This document shows, one piece after another, positions 47,220-58,682 of a stretch of DNA of 64,000 nt. Each line of letters opens with the position of its first letter. Positions within the stretch are counted from its first letter, which is position 1. The DNA lies in the NCBI GenBank assembly GCA_025506515.1, contig CM046454.1:66522503-66586502 (forward strand). Direction: 5' to 3'. Made by a program: the position numbers and the translations under genes. Under the pieces are notes generated by a model. That model made no database searches. It had not been told where the DNA came from and saw nothing but the letters and a program-made list of their open reading frames with translations. The DNA comes from Flaveria trinervia. Lineage: Eukaryota; Streptophyta; Magnoliopsida; Asterales; Asteraceae.

Positions 47220-47640
47220 TTGGTTAGTGCACCGATAATCCAACCACCGGATTGGAGTTTACCGTTCGAGATCATGTGTGATGCAAGCAATCATACGGTA
47301 GGAGCGGTGTTGGGTCAAAGGAAGAATTGAGTACCACACGTGATCTACTATGCTTCAAGAACCTTGGACCATGCTCAAAGCAACTACTCAACCATAGAAA
47401 ATGAGCTTTTAGCTATTGTTTCTGCTTTAGAGAAATTTAGACAATATATATTAGGTACTAAAGTAATTGTATTTTCTGATCACGCAGCTTTGAGATACCT
47501 AAAGACTAAGAAAGATTCTAAGCCAAGACTTATTAGATGGGTGCTCCTACTTCAAGAATTCGACTTGGAAATCGGAGACAAAAGTGGAAAGGAAAATCTT
47601 GTGGTAGGTCACCTAAGCAGGATCATAAACAATGAGGAAC
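47220..47640 (+). pseudogene. Athila-like RNase H
   Basis: The Asp of CDASNHTVGAVLGQR is at about 47280-47320, followed by a TGA after RKN, then IYYASRTLDHAQSNYSTIE, ELLAIVSALEKFRQYILGTK and VFSDHAALRYLKTKKDSKPR. It continues in frame with integrase. Confidence 0.88.
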
Positions 47641-49204
47641 CAATGCCTTTAAATGACTCATTCCCTAATGAACATCTATTTGCTACTCAAATCACCACTC
47701 CTTGGTATGCCGATATTGTAAACTACAAAGTGGCAAATACTTTTCCTTTCGACCTTTCCCGTGTGCAAAAAGATAAGATAAAAATGGAAGCAAGAAGATA
47801 TGTTTGGAATGAACCATACCTTTGGAAGTATTGCGCCGATCAAGTTATACGAAGATGTGTCGACATGAGTGAGGTACCTTACATTCTAGAATTTTGTCAC
47901 TCACAAGCTTGTGGTGGGCATTTTGACCCAAAATGGATAGCACACAAGGTACTCGATTCAGGTTTTTATTGGCCAAGCATATTTCTTGATTCATATATGT
48001 TTTACAAATCTTGTGAACAATGCCAAAAAACAAATAATTTAAAAGCTAAAGATCAAATGTCCTTCACACCCATTCATGTATGTGAAATCTTTGATGTATG
48101 GGGCATTGATTTTATGGGTCCCTTTCCATCTTTGTTTGGTAATGTCGATATACTACTAGCCGTGGATTACGTCTCTAAATGGATAGAGGCAAAGGCCATA
48201 AGGACTAACGATGCTAAAGTTGTTTCGGGTTTTATTAAGGCTAATATCTTTAGTAGGTTTGGCGTGCCAAGGGCATTCATAAGCGACAGAGGATCACACT
48301 TTTGCATTCATAAGGTACTTGATTCAGGTTTTTATTGGCCAAGCATATTTCTGGATTCATATATGTTTTGAAATCTTGTGAACAATGCCAAAAAACAGAT
48401 AATTTAAAAGCTAAAGATCAAATGCCCTTCACACCCATTCATCTATGTGAAATCTTTGATGTATGGGGCATTGATTTTATGGGTCCCTTTCCATCTTCGT
48501 TTGGTAATGTCGATATATTATTAGCCATGGATTACGTCTCTAAATGGGTAGAGGCAAAGGCCACAAGGACTAACGATGCTAAGGTTGTTTCAGGTTTTAT
48601 TAAGGCTAATATCTTTAGTAGGTTTGGCGTGCCAAGGGCATTCATAAGCGACAGAGGGTCACAATTTTGCAACAAGACGATCGAAGCACTTTTCAAGAAA
48701 TATGGTGTTACACATCGTTTGTCAATGGCTTACCATCCACAAACAAATGGTCAAGCCGAGATTTCTAATCGAGAGATAAAGTCGATACTTGAGAAGACAG
48801 TTAACCCAAATCGTAAAGATTGGAGCTTGTGTTTGGATGACGCATTGTGGGCATATCGCACAGCCTATAAAACACCTATAGGTATGTCACATTTTCGTCT
48901 CGTATATGGAAAGGCTTGTCATCTTCTGGTTGAATTAGAGCATAAGGCTTTTTGGGCCATCAAGCAATTCAACATAACGATCAATGAAGCCGGGGTTTAC
49001 CGTAAGCTACAAATTCAAGAGTTGGAAAAAATTCGTAATGATGCTTTTGAGAACTCTCGAATTTACAAAGACAAAACTAAAGCATATCATGATAAGGTAA
49101 ACTTGCGAAAATCTTTCAACGTAGGTCAAAAGTTTTGTTATTCTCATCAAAACTCAAGTTATTTCCTAGAAAATTACGGTCCCGCTGGGTCGGGCCGTTT
49201 GTGA
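47641..49204 (+). pseudogene. Athila-like integrase carrying an internal 366-bp duplication
   Basis: The N-terminal HHCC zinc finger includes CHSQACGGHF and SCEQCQKTNNL. The core has WGIDFMGPFPS (first Asp), AFISDRGSHF (second Asp), and, in the second copy, HPQTNGQAEISNREIK (catalytic Glu). The stretch 47946-48311 is repeated as 48312-48677, so half the zinc finger and the first two catalytic blocks occur twice. The repeat is a multiple of three, but copy 2 has a one-base deletion near 48370 that shifts the frame. The C-terminus continues to 49204 with YRTAYKTPIGMSHFRLVYG and LELEHKAFWAIKQFN-like sequence. Confidence 0.9.
47946..48677 (+). repeat. 366-bp direct tandem duplication inside integrase
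   Basis: Two adjacent copies start AAGGTACTCGATTCAGG (47946) and AAGGTACTTGATTCAGG (48312), and each runs to a GGCATTCATAAGCGACAG block. They differ at roughly fifteen positions by eye, so the duplication is not brand new. Confidence 0.92.
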
Positions 49205-50749
49205 TTACTAATGTTTTTGCTCATGGTGCAGTGGAAATTACAAGTGAGAAAACAGGAAAATGTTCAAAGTGAACGGGCATAGGTTAAAATTGTTTTATGA
49301 AGGATTCCAAAAAGAAAAAGGTGACTTGATGAGATTGGAGAATCCAAACAACTAGCATTAAAAAGAATTATGTCTCGCCAAAGACGTTAAAGAAAGGCGC
49401 TACGCGGGAGGCAACCCGTATTTTGTTTGTTTTATTTCTATTTTTTTTCTTTATAAAAAAACAAAAACAAAAAAAATTTGGGAGGGGTGTTGTCAAACAT
49501 TGTCAAACAATACGCTAAAAATGACCACGTAAAAATATTTGACAAAATTTCAAAATAGACGCATCAGGATTTTGTTTAACTTAGAATTCCAGAATGTTAA
49601 AACGGTTGTGTTAGATTTAACACGATCGTGTCAAGCTGCTGTTTGGTTTAAACACGAAAATATTGGGAAAGGGGAAATCTCATTTAGAAGCCCTAAACCT
49701 AAACCCTCACCCATTGCCATCCAACCCACCCTCTCACTCACCCAATACGAGCTCCACCTTGGACGTCCGCCCCATCCACCACCTCAATAATTTCTATCCT
49801 ACTCTCTACTCCAAGCCTCGAGGACAACGCTAAATTCAAAGCTTGGGGAGAGATAATTTTATTATTTATTTTTTTTTCGTCTTATTTATCATTCAATTAC
49901 ATATTACATATTGCATTTAGGGTTGCATCATAGTTATGGTAGTTTTAGGAACTGCATTTAGGACTGCATTGTATATAGTTAATCATAGTATCAGGTATGC
50001 ATAAAAAAAGGGGTAACACCTCCGTAGCCTCGAGAAAGATTTTAAGAACAATATAAAAAATGATATTACCCTTTATTATGCTAATCATAGGTTGCATGTA
50101 CAAAGAGGTTGATAGTAATAAATAGATAAATGTGCTCTGTTATGCTAGTGCCCTTTGTTCTTGATTTATAAAAATAAAACACCTAATAGCCATATGTGCC
50201 TAATGCCAATCTGATCACATAAGGAAACTGAGAACTAACAAAAATAGGTAAAGAGCTGAGTTCAAAAAAACAAGAAAGAGAGAGAAAATAAATTACTGAC
50301 GTGATAAATAAGTCGTAATAATGGCAAACCAAAAAAGAAAAAAAAACCATCATATGTGATCTCGTGTGGTGAAAAATTAACCACTTGCTCTCTATAGTCC
50401 TTGAGGTTAGGAAGGTTTCCATCGTGTGAAGAAAGGTGTTGGCACACTTAAATGACTAACTTAACACGGCTTAATTGATATGAAACGATAAATCCGGAAC
50501 TTAAGGGTTAGAGGATCATAACTTGCAAATCGGGCACATTTGTTTATAAAAATCTTGAAAATCCAATTTGTCCACGACAACTGAAAATTAGCATAATAAG
50601 ATGAATTCATGCTCATACATCTTACGCGGGGCTAAGATTGTTATTGCCAACATCTTAATTATATAGTTATTTGTTCTCTTTTCACTTCTCGGTTTATTCC
50701 TAGTCTTGACTTCCTTGAGGACAAGGAAAGGTTTAAGCTTGGGAAGATT
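49205..50749 (+). other. Athila-like 3' internal region, no gene
   Basis: In complete Athila elements this region may encode an env-like protein. Here only scattered stops are seen, with an A-rich run at 49455-49475 and the palindrome at 49620-49631. A purine tract (AAGCTTGGGAAGATT, 50735-50749) precedes the LTR. Confidence 0.7.
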
Positions 50750-52178
50750 TGTTAGTTATATTTTTAGACATAAATTATAGTAATTTTAGGTTGCATTTCT
50801 GCATATATTTTGTATTAACTGCATGCATCTTTTATTTTAATTATAAAGTAGTAGTTTTTGGTAGGATGAAATCTACTCTTATATATTTATTATTTTTGTA
50901 GGATAATTAAATGGCTAGAAAAAGAAGCGATAAAAATTAAAACTTGAAAGCTAAAAAAAGTGGAGAGTTGGTTGAGAGAAGGGGGAGAACTCAAAAAGAT
51001 AAAAGAAGAGGCTGCACAAAGGAAAAAGGCATCGACTATAGGAGGAGAAAAAAAAAAAGAAAAACAGGAATCTGTGTGGAGGCTGGAAGAAGAGAGCAAG
51101 AAGATAAAAAAGGAATCTTTGTAATCTACTTTTCAGTGGAAGACATTGAAGTTTTTTTTGTTGGTTTCTTTTGGGTATTCGTAAGTTTTTGTTTTCAATA
51201 ACCTAGCCACCATGTCCGGCTAGGGCACTCTTAGTTTCAACATTAAGGTTTAATTTCTTTGATTTTGGTTTGAACTTATGTAAAGCGTTTAAAAGATACT
51301 TTTACTTTAATGGTTTGTTTGTTTGATTCTTGATCTTAAACCCGGATCCAATCCGGCATATGTTAGATTGTTAATAAACCTGATCAACTTATTAATTTTT
51401 AATAAAGTTCTTCAAGATTTAAAACCCTAATCAAGTTTTGATTTTTGATATAAGGAACAAGTAACGATTTGAGTTTGTGTATGAATTCATTCTCGTTATA
51501 GAATCAGACAATCTAGTTAAGCACACCGAACGTCGTGTGTGTTTAGTTATAATCGATACTTCTATCGTTGCAACCCGCACGCTAAGATCCGAACAGGGTG
51601 AGCTTAGAGTAACGGGTTGGCTCCAATCAACGAACTGCGATTGATTGGACATTAGATAGAGGGGATATCCGAACGTCGTGATGTCTAGTATCGATACAAA
51701 TCATTAATCGAAAATAATCATTACACCGTAATCGTTAATGATCAAAAGGCAAATCAAAATCAAGAAATTACCTTAGTGTTGGAATTAGTCTTTATATTTG
51801 AATTTATTTCACCATTTCATTAAATTTTTTATTAATACCTTTTGCAAAATAAAAAATACAAAAATATGTCAATTTTCGTTTTTCCAGCAGAACCTTAACA
51901 CGGCCGCGTGAAATTTCCTTTACAGTTCTTACACGGCCGTGTCAGCTCACTAGAATTTTTCTACTTTTTTCAAATTATATTAAGTTTTAGTTTTTAGTTA
52001 AGACCCTCACCTTCTTGAATCCATAGTCAATCAAAGTTCTACGCTAAAATTTTTTGATATAAAATAATTGACACGTATCCCTGAGGACACGAACCCTACT
52101 TCTGCTCATACTATTCTTAGTGTGTGTAACGGTAGGTTCACATTATAATCTTTTATTTGCTGGATTCGACACCCAACA
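50750..52178 (+). repeat. 3' LTR of Athila-like element
   Basis: 1429 bp, aligned end to end with 42096-43523. Identity looks around 95% by eye. Confidence 0.93.
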
Positions 52179-52183
52179 GTAAT

Positions 52184-52284
52184 CCTGACCACCTAATGAA
52201 AAAGGGTATGGTCATCATCATGATAAGGACTGTCAACACCTGAAGGTCTTTAAATGTTTTGGTAACATCAGCCTAGGGGGAGTT
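52184..52284 (+). other. Outer copia 3' tail with polypurine tract
   Basis: The last 100 bp of outer copia interior, resuming after the GTAAT duplication. CCTAGGGGGAGTT at 52272-52284 is the polypurine tract, directly before the LTR. Confidence 0.85.
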
Positions 52285-53021
52285 TGTAAGGTTTTATGTA
52301 AAGTTGATGCACCTAAAACATCCAAAGTTTTTCCTGCATGCATGCACTGAAGTACAGAGTAAAAATGCTTCGGAAGTTTTACACCATGCACTAGAATTAT
52401 TTTAAGTGTAAAATATTTCGAAGCCAAGAAGTGAAGACATATTTCTTCCGAAGACTTTTGAACACATGTTTTATCTGATGTACTTTACCATAAAGCTGAA
52501 CCACTTTCCGCTGCAACTCTGTTTAGTCACCAACTTACATAAGTTGGTGAAAAGATCATGCTTTTGGTAACTGTACATTGAGGTATTTATTATGTGCTTT
52601 CTACTTTATGTACTTTTATCCTTTTGTAAATATATTAGGATGTGAGCAAACATATGTCATAGTCACTAGTCAAAAGGCAATCTGCCTTTTAACTTTACAT
52701 TTGATTTTGTTGTCTAGTTCAAAGGTTTCTAGTTGGCCTTCTAAGTATGGCTAGCTGTAAGATCTAGTATAAAGTATCTGAGGTCCTTATAACTTTCTTT
52801 ATGTTTTGTAACACTTGTAAAAGAACTTGAAAGCAATGTACAACATCCTTGAAAACCAATATTTGTGTTGTTATGTCTCTTGTTCGGTCTCATATTTTGC
52901 TTGTGTTCAAAGTATTTAATATTTGTGTTACAAGTTTCTTATTTGATGTGTTAAGTGTTTTTGAACACCTCTCCTCATTGTGTGTTATGTTGTAAGTGAC
53001 CATCCCTCAAACGGTCTTACA
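52285..53021 (+). repeat. 3' LTR of outer copia
   Basis: 737 bp, TGTAAGG to CTTACA, followed by the CTTTA duplication. Lacks about 70 bp of the CTTCNGAAG-word region present in the 5' LTR. Confidence 0.92.
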
Positions 53022-54825
53022 CTTTATATTAATAGTTAAAATACAAATTAAACTTCTTGATTTGATTTCTTTTAATTTAGTCCTTTATATAATAGGTAAA
53101 ACACAAATTAAACTCTGTAGTTTGTTTTAAAATAAATTTCACCCTAAGGTTACAAAATTTTAACTTTATTCATATAATTTTGTTATAATTATAACATTAT
53201 TTATTTATTTTTTTATTACTTGATGTTATTTTAGGTTTTTTAAAATTAATTAGATATTATCAATATATGTTTAAAAATATCAGAATTTCACCTTTTAATT
53301 TACTTATTGGTTGATTTTATATTAGTTATTTTAATTAATTAAATATTTTAACTATATAAGTTTAGGTTAGATTTAAATAATTTAGTTACGAAGAAATCCG
53401 AGACGACACCATATCCAGAGTTGGTTCGATTTCAAGTGGTTTACAACCAATCCACTTTCAATTGAGCTTCTTCCAGGTGCAATTCAAGCCATTTGCTCTT
53501 AAACACACTAGTATTTTAAAGGGAAAATATCATAAAATAGTAACCAAGTTTTAAAAGTGTTCTAATTTAGTCACTCATGCATATTTTTCTCAAATTGGAC
53601 CTCCAAACGATCAAATCGAGTCATTACCAAATTTTATTATGACAAGAAAGTAACGATGGAAAGGACATTGAAGTTAGAATTTTCAATATATAAAATTATA
53701 TTAAAAAACATGTTAATTATGAAAAAATAAAAAAAATGCCTAAAATTTACGTCAACGTTCTATATCAGCTTCAAAAGATAGAAAAAAATATTTTCTAACT
53801 GAATCCAAAAGTATAACATGCTAAAAAATATGTTATGACTTTTAATTTGTATAAAATATAAAAATGAGTGATCTAATTTGAACACTTTTAAAACTTGAGT
53901 TACTTAATTGGAACACTTTTGAAAGTTGGTTACTATTTTACAAAGTTACCCCTATTTTAAATTAATATTCAAGTTGAAATTTTCTTTTAATAATCGCTTT
54001 AAGGTTTTAAGATGATATATAAGCCATATTTTGAAATATCAATATCTTATTAAAAGTGTTTTACAGCAAGTTTTATTTCATTCTCAATAATAAAAATATT
54101 TTAGACACTTATGAATGACATGTGTTTATTTTCAAATTAGCTGTGTATTACAAGGATATTAACATAGTATTAACAATATTACTATATATGTCATTTGTTT
54201 GGCATTCATTGTAATTTTACAACTTTTTTAAATCACCTAACACAAGTTTTAACATATAAGATACAATTTATCAATGCATGATAATGATATCTTCCAATTT
54301 ATCGTTATTAATAATATATCAACATTATAAATTTCCCTCATTTAAAACATGTAAATCTTTTATTTTTGTTTAATTAAAAAATTAAAAATAATATCAATGA
54401 TAAATAAATTACGAGGTAAAATATGATATTCTAAAATAATAATTAACCAATCAATAATTATAATTATAAGAAAAATATATGAATTAAGTTTGAATTTTTT
54501 AACTTTAGGGTCAAATTTTTGTTTTTTAAAAGCAAAAGGGTTTAATTTGTATTTTACATATTAATATAAAGGTCTAACTAAAAAAATAAAATCAAGAGGT
54601 TTTAATTTGTATTTTAACTATTAATACAATGGCCTAGGTGAAAAAATCCACCTCTAGAACTGAGGTTGAAGTTCTTGGACGACGTAAATTTGTTTTAAAC
54701 AACTAAAGCTATGCAAATCGTGTATTAAGTTTGCAGTCTCTTATATAAGGTTTTCATTGAAAAGTGTTTTTAACAAAATAAAAATATGATGTAGCATGCA
54801 TGTTAGGATTTTGTTAGAAAGTGTA
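53022..54825. mobile_element. Remainder of the long-TIR DNA element into which outer copia inserted
   Basis: 53022 to about 53300 completes the left arm, and about 54365-54825 is the right arm. Matches include ATTAATAGTTAAAATACAAA, ACCCTAA.GTTA, ATTCATATA and TATAATTATAA words in inverted order. Total arms are roughly 450 bp and imperfect. No transposase. The arms and the lack of coding DNA suggest a nonautonomous Mutator-like element. Ends are not resolved. Confidence 0.6.
53521..53952. mobile_element. 432-bp Mutator-type MITE with 9-bp target-site duplication
   Basis: Terminal inverted repeats begin GGGAAAATATCATAAAATAG on the left and GGGGTAACTTTGTAAAATAG on the right when reversed. They extend about 70 bp with AGTAACCAA and AAAAGTGTTC.AATTA words. 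The 9-bp TATTTTAAA occurs exactly at both flanks (53512-53520 and 53953-53961). A 9-bp duplication and long TIRs indicate the Mutator superfamily. It lies inside the older TIR element. Confidence 0.82.
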
Positions 54826-55605
54826 TAAAAGATTTTGTTAACAAAAATAAAAGCTTAAATTTTTGTAAAATAATAATTTACTTTTCATAGAGGTAAAAAA
54901 AATTACAATCAAAAGTTCTAAAGTTTAACGGAACTTATAATTTTAGTTAACTAAATTTTTAAAATTTCTTGTATGTTTGCAATTGAAAATCATGTTAACC
55001 ACTAACCACCTCAAAATGAATAAAAATTTAATCTAGTAAGCTACAATGTTTTTCTATTTTTACTATAATTCCTATAAGAGATAACAATTATGTACATTTT
55101 ATAACATTTCTTTGATCTAAGGAATTTATCAGGGTATTCTACCTTGGAAGAAATCGAAAATTTCAATATTATTGAAGTTGAAAACTGAAGCACCAAATCA
55201 ACAAAAATATTAGTCTAGGATTTATATTATAATTTTTGTATTGCTAGACTAGTATATATATTAGCACTATTATCATTGTAAAGGGTGACTAATTTACCAC
55301 TTGTTAGGGTGAATTAAGTTCATCATTAACAACAATATATCATCATCCTTCAAGGATGATGATTTCAACAATATATCAATAAGCATCAAACATTAAACAC
55401 GTTGGTGTTCTTCATCGTGTTCATCATTATTATATTCTTCATCATGTTCATCATTATTATATTTTGGCATCTAATCATTCAAGTTCTTGTCTTTATCAAT
55501 ATGAATCCTAAGATCCATGCTCATTGTTCCCGTTCATATCGGGAACACACAATCAAGGTAATTAACTACATAGTTTTTTTTCTATTTTTATATTTATTCG
55601 ATAGG
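54826..55605. other. AT-rich intergenic DNA with small repeats
   Basis: No gene. A short perfect inverted repeat (ATCATCATCC-TTCAA-GGATGATGAT) lies at 55339-55363, flanked by direct CAATATATC repeats. A two-unit tandem repeat of about 27 bp (TTCTTCATCATGTTCATC type) lies at about 55409-55463. Confidence 0.6.
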
Positions 55606-56679
55606 TGTAAGGCCCCGTTCCCGGGACGCTTACAGCTAGCCAATCATTGCTCATAAAACATATAATTACATTAACTTGAAATAAACGTTGCAGCGGAAAC
55701 ATTAAAAACAACATTTTCAATATAAATGCTTTTGCAAAATAATACAACATTCATTACACATTTTTATTTGTTCGCATTACAATGCAAAAACATTAACCAA
55801 AGAATGTCATTCAAAATCCCAAGTAGCTGCCCCGCGCCATCCTTAGCAATGCTCACCTGCCAACTAGAAAATGCATAAAAAGGTCAGTGTTACCGAGTGA
55901 GCTCTAATTTAATAAAACATACTTTATCTTTCGTTTAAAACCGTTCTTTACATTCATTCAATCATAACAGGTTTTAGAATGTGATCACACATCATACGTA
56001 CACATAGATAATATTTATTATCTTCATCATCGTTCATTTCGTACTTTTATTATCTTTTGTTACCATCTAGGTCCTGTCATGTGCTTAACCCCCCTCTAGA
56101 GCACCAAGCAATTCATCTAGGGTTAAGCGACAAGGACTCCATACATATGGTCAATCACAAAGATTGAACCCCTGTGTGCACAGTTGAGCTGACAACCCCT
56201 CATTGGGTGTGAACCTCCATACATTTGCTTAATCACACGGATTAAACCTCAGTGTGCATCTGCATCCTCATGGGGTAGCTAACCCGCACACGGTTGACCT
56301 AACACTCCTCATTGAGTGTGAACCTCCATATATTTGCTTGCAAGACTTTCTTACGTTCGTTCATTCATTAATGCATACATCTTCATTTCGTTCCTTTTTT
56401 GTTATCTTTCACTTTACGTTACATAATACTTATCATTTCATTCATTAACATACAAGGCAAATCCACGGGAAGACAATCATACAAAGTAAGGAACATAATA
56501 AACATGCGACATCCTCATACTAGGCATAAATCATACATACATAACAACATGCATAAACACACAACATCACACAAGCCCATCCCATCATCTATGACCTCAA
56601 AAAGCCAACTTACATAGCCCCCAGGAATCTCCCAAGTCAAAGCTTAAATTACACCTTCTCCCAAGGAGCCAGAAATATT

Positions 56680-57040
56680 CTAAGTGTTCATCCGTATTTC
56701 CTTAACTTCATCCACATTTGTGTTTGTTCATCCGCATTTCCCATACTTCATCCGCATTTGTTCACTTTCTCATCCGCATTGACCTAACTCATCCGCATTT
56801 GCCAATCCTCATCCGCATTTGCCATCCATATTTCACAGACTTAGACAATGTTCATCCGCATTGACTTTCATCCGCATTAACCTTCATCCGCATTTGTCAT
56901 ACTTAGTCAATGCTCATCCGCATTAACGTTCATCCGCATTTCTCATGCTTAGTCATTGCTCATCCGCGTTGACTTACTAGCAGTTCATACTCATCGCATT
57001 AACTGTTCATCCGCATTTCCTCTCATTACTCATCCGCATT
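56680..57040. repeat. CATCCGCATT word array in solo LTR
   Basis: About fifteen or more copies of TTCATCCGCATTTG-like words occur at irregular spacing within 360 bp. The related LTR at 12143-14681 instead has GGCGCATGG words at the equivalent place. Confidence 0.88.
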
Positions 57041-57548
57041 TTCTTCTGCATACTTAGGCAGATTCTAATGTTAAACATATGTGCCCAGAACATCAGATTC
57101 CCATTCCCAATCACCGTCTAACATGTTTTAAGCTTAGTTCTTACCCTCTAAGCCTTAGAAACACCATTACACATCATCAAGCATGAACATAGCCACACAT
57201 CGCATCATAACATCAGCATACACACAAACAAGCATACGGGTCCGAAACCCAGTTTCATAAAAACATAAGTCATTGCATTTTCAGCCCCAAAATCAGTTAA
57301 AAACCAGTAAAAGAGGGGTTCTAGAACTCACCTTAGCAGCTCTTGAGTATGGCTTCTTCCAAACTCGTTTGCAAATGAGTTCAACCGCCTAGAAACTCAC
57401 TAAAAACATACACCCGAAACACACAAACACACATAAGCACAAACCCGAGGATATGACAAGTTAAGAACATCATAAACACACGAATTCTTACCTTAAATTC
57501 GATTTCTGCTTCTTGTTTTTCAAAATCCAAAAGTTTCAGCCCCTTTTC

Positions 57549-57550
57549 TC

Positions 57551-57585
<35 letters not shown>

Positions 57586-57586
57586 A
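57549..57586. repeat. (CT)n microsatellite in solo LTR
   Basis: A CT run with one interruption. Confidence 0.9.
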
Positions 57587-57760
57587 TCAAGATCCGAATG
57601 AAAAGATGTGGTATGACCATTTAGGCGGCCATACCACCTTTATCACCAACTTTTAAACTTTTTGTCCTTTTTGTCACATTTTACCCCTAGACTTTGGTTT
57701 TTTTTATTTTTTCACTTTATTCTTCTTTTTTTTATTTTTTATAAATAACCGGGTGTTACA

Positions 57761-58682
57761 ATAGGATAATTATATCAAACCTAAGTTTCCTCAATACAGT
57801 ATCTTTACTATTATAAATTCTCTAACTCACACGTGTAATCACCAATTGAATCTAATTATACTAAAATAAGGTAGGTCCCTTATTTAGCAAGACCTAATGA
57901 TCCTAACATTAAAAGAAAAATTAGTGCTTTTAATTTACAATGTATGCTTTCAACCAAAATCAATAAAATTAAAATTAGTGCTTTAAATTAAATTCTGTGA
58001 AATATTTAATGTTTCTAAAGTACAATCAATGCAAAGAAATACATTACTAGTATAAAAACAAATTAATGATTAAACTTCTAAAATCATTTATAAATTACCA
58101 AACTCCCACTTATCTACCATCACAACAAAATTGCAATACATATCGTTTTCATTACCTATAATTATTTTTAGAGAAAGATTCAAATAGAAGTCTTCTAAAA
58201 TTAAAAAGTTTAAAAAGTAATCTTAATTATTTATCTTTTTAATCAATGGTGAGATTAAATTGTAAAGAAAAGTTTCTTAGAGAGGTTTTGTTGACATTTT
58301 GCAAGTTACCTTATTTTTTTAAACGTTCATAACTTTTATATACAATATTATTTTTTATAAAAAATTACACCATAAAACAAGTGTTTTTATCTTTAAAACG
58401 AGTAAAGTATTGTTATATAAAATGATAAAGAAATTGATGTTTTTAAGCTCATATCTAGTCATTGTATCTTTAGTGCAGTTCATTATGTCTTTTTATTGGT
58501 TATTGTGTTAAATTTGAATACTATTATGTTTTTCAATGATGAATTTTAAAAATAGTGGAATAATATTGTTGTCTATCTCTAATATGTAAAATACAATAAT
58601 ATATTAATAATTAAGTTATCTAATACATTTTTAACAATGACAAATAATATAAGGTTTCATTGTGTCTTTTGATCATCATTGC
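57761..58682. other. AT-rich intergenic DNA, no gene seen
   Basis: No supported coding region. The part after about 58160 resembles a diverged interspersed repeat continuing into the tandem repeat at 58683. Confidence 0.5.

Larger units (their letters stand above)
42096..52178 (+). mobile_element. Athila/Tat-like Ty3/gypsy element, 10.1 kb
   Basis: LTRs at 42096-43523 and 50750-52178 share ends TGTTAGTTA...CACCCAACA. Perfect GTAAT duplication at 42091-42095 and 52179-52183. The primer-binding site is of the Asp-tRNA type used by Athila/Tat elements. Order: gag, protease, RT, RNase H, integrase (integrase after RNase H, as in gypsy). The pol shows CIDYKRINASTRKDHF and a LLVELEHKAFWAIKQFN block typical of the Athila/Tat group. 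A 366-bp tandem duplication lies in integrase. The env-like region is reduced to noncoding sequence. Confidence 0.93.
9175..53021 (+). mobile_element. Outer Ty1/copia element (SIRE-like), host to three nested insertions
   Basis: LTRs at 9175-9977 and 52285-53021 share ends (TGTAAG...CTTACA; the left copy ends CATGCA), and the flanks carry a perfect CTTTA duplication (9170-9174 and 53022-53026). A primer-binding site follows the 5' LTR and a polypurine tract precedes the 3' LTR. Order inside: gag, protease, integrase, RT, RNase H, then a third open region, as in SIRE-type copia. Three other retroelements interrupt it. Subtracting them with one duplication copy each leaves about 12.2 kb. Stops, frameshifts and an altered RT active site show it is inactive. 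LTR divergence is the highest of the complete elements here, which fits its place as the oldest. Confidence 0.93.
55606..57760 (-). mobile_element. Solo gypsy LTR, 2155 bp
   Basis: Starts TGTAAGGCCCCGTTCCCGGG and ends CCGGGTGTTACA, like the LTRs of the gypsy element at 12143-19554. Flanked by a perfect ATAGG duplication (55601-55605 and 57761-57765), with no interior or partner, as expected after recombination between two LTRs. The orientation follows from the related element. The interior differs strongly from that LTR, so it is a different subfamily. Confidence 0.9.

Noticed and set aside
50890..51201. Open frames on both strands in the Athila-like LTR (for example the Lys/Arg-rich one)
   Set aside because: They lie wholly in the LTR, are present with different breaks in the other LTR, and show no domain.
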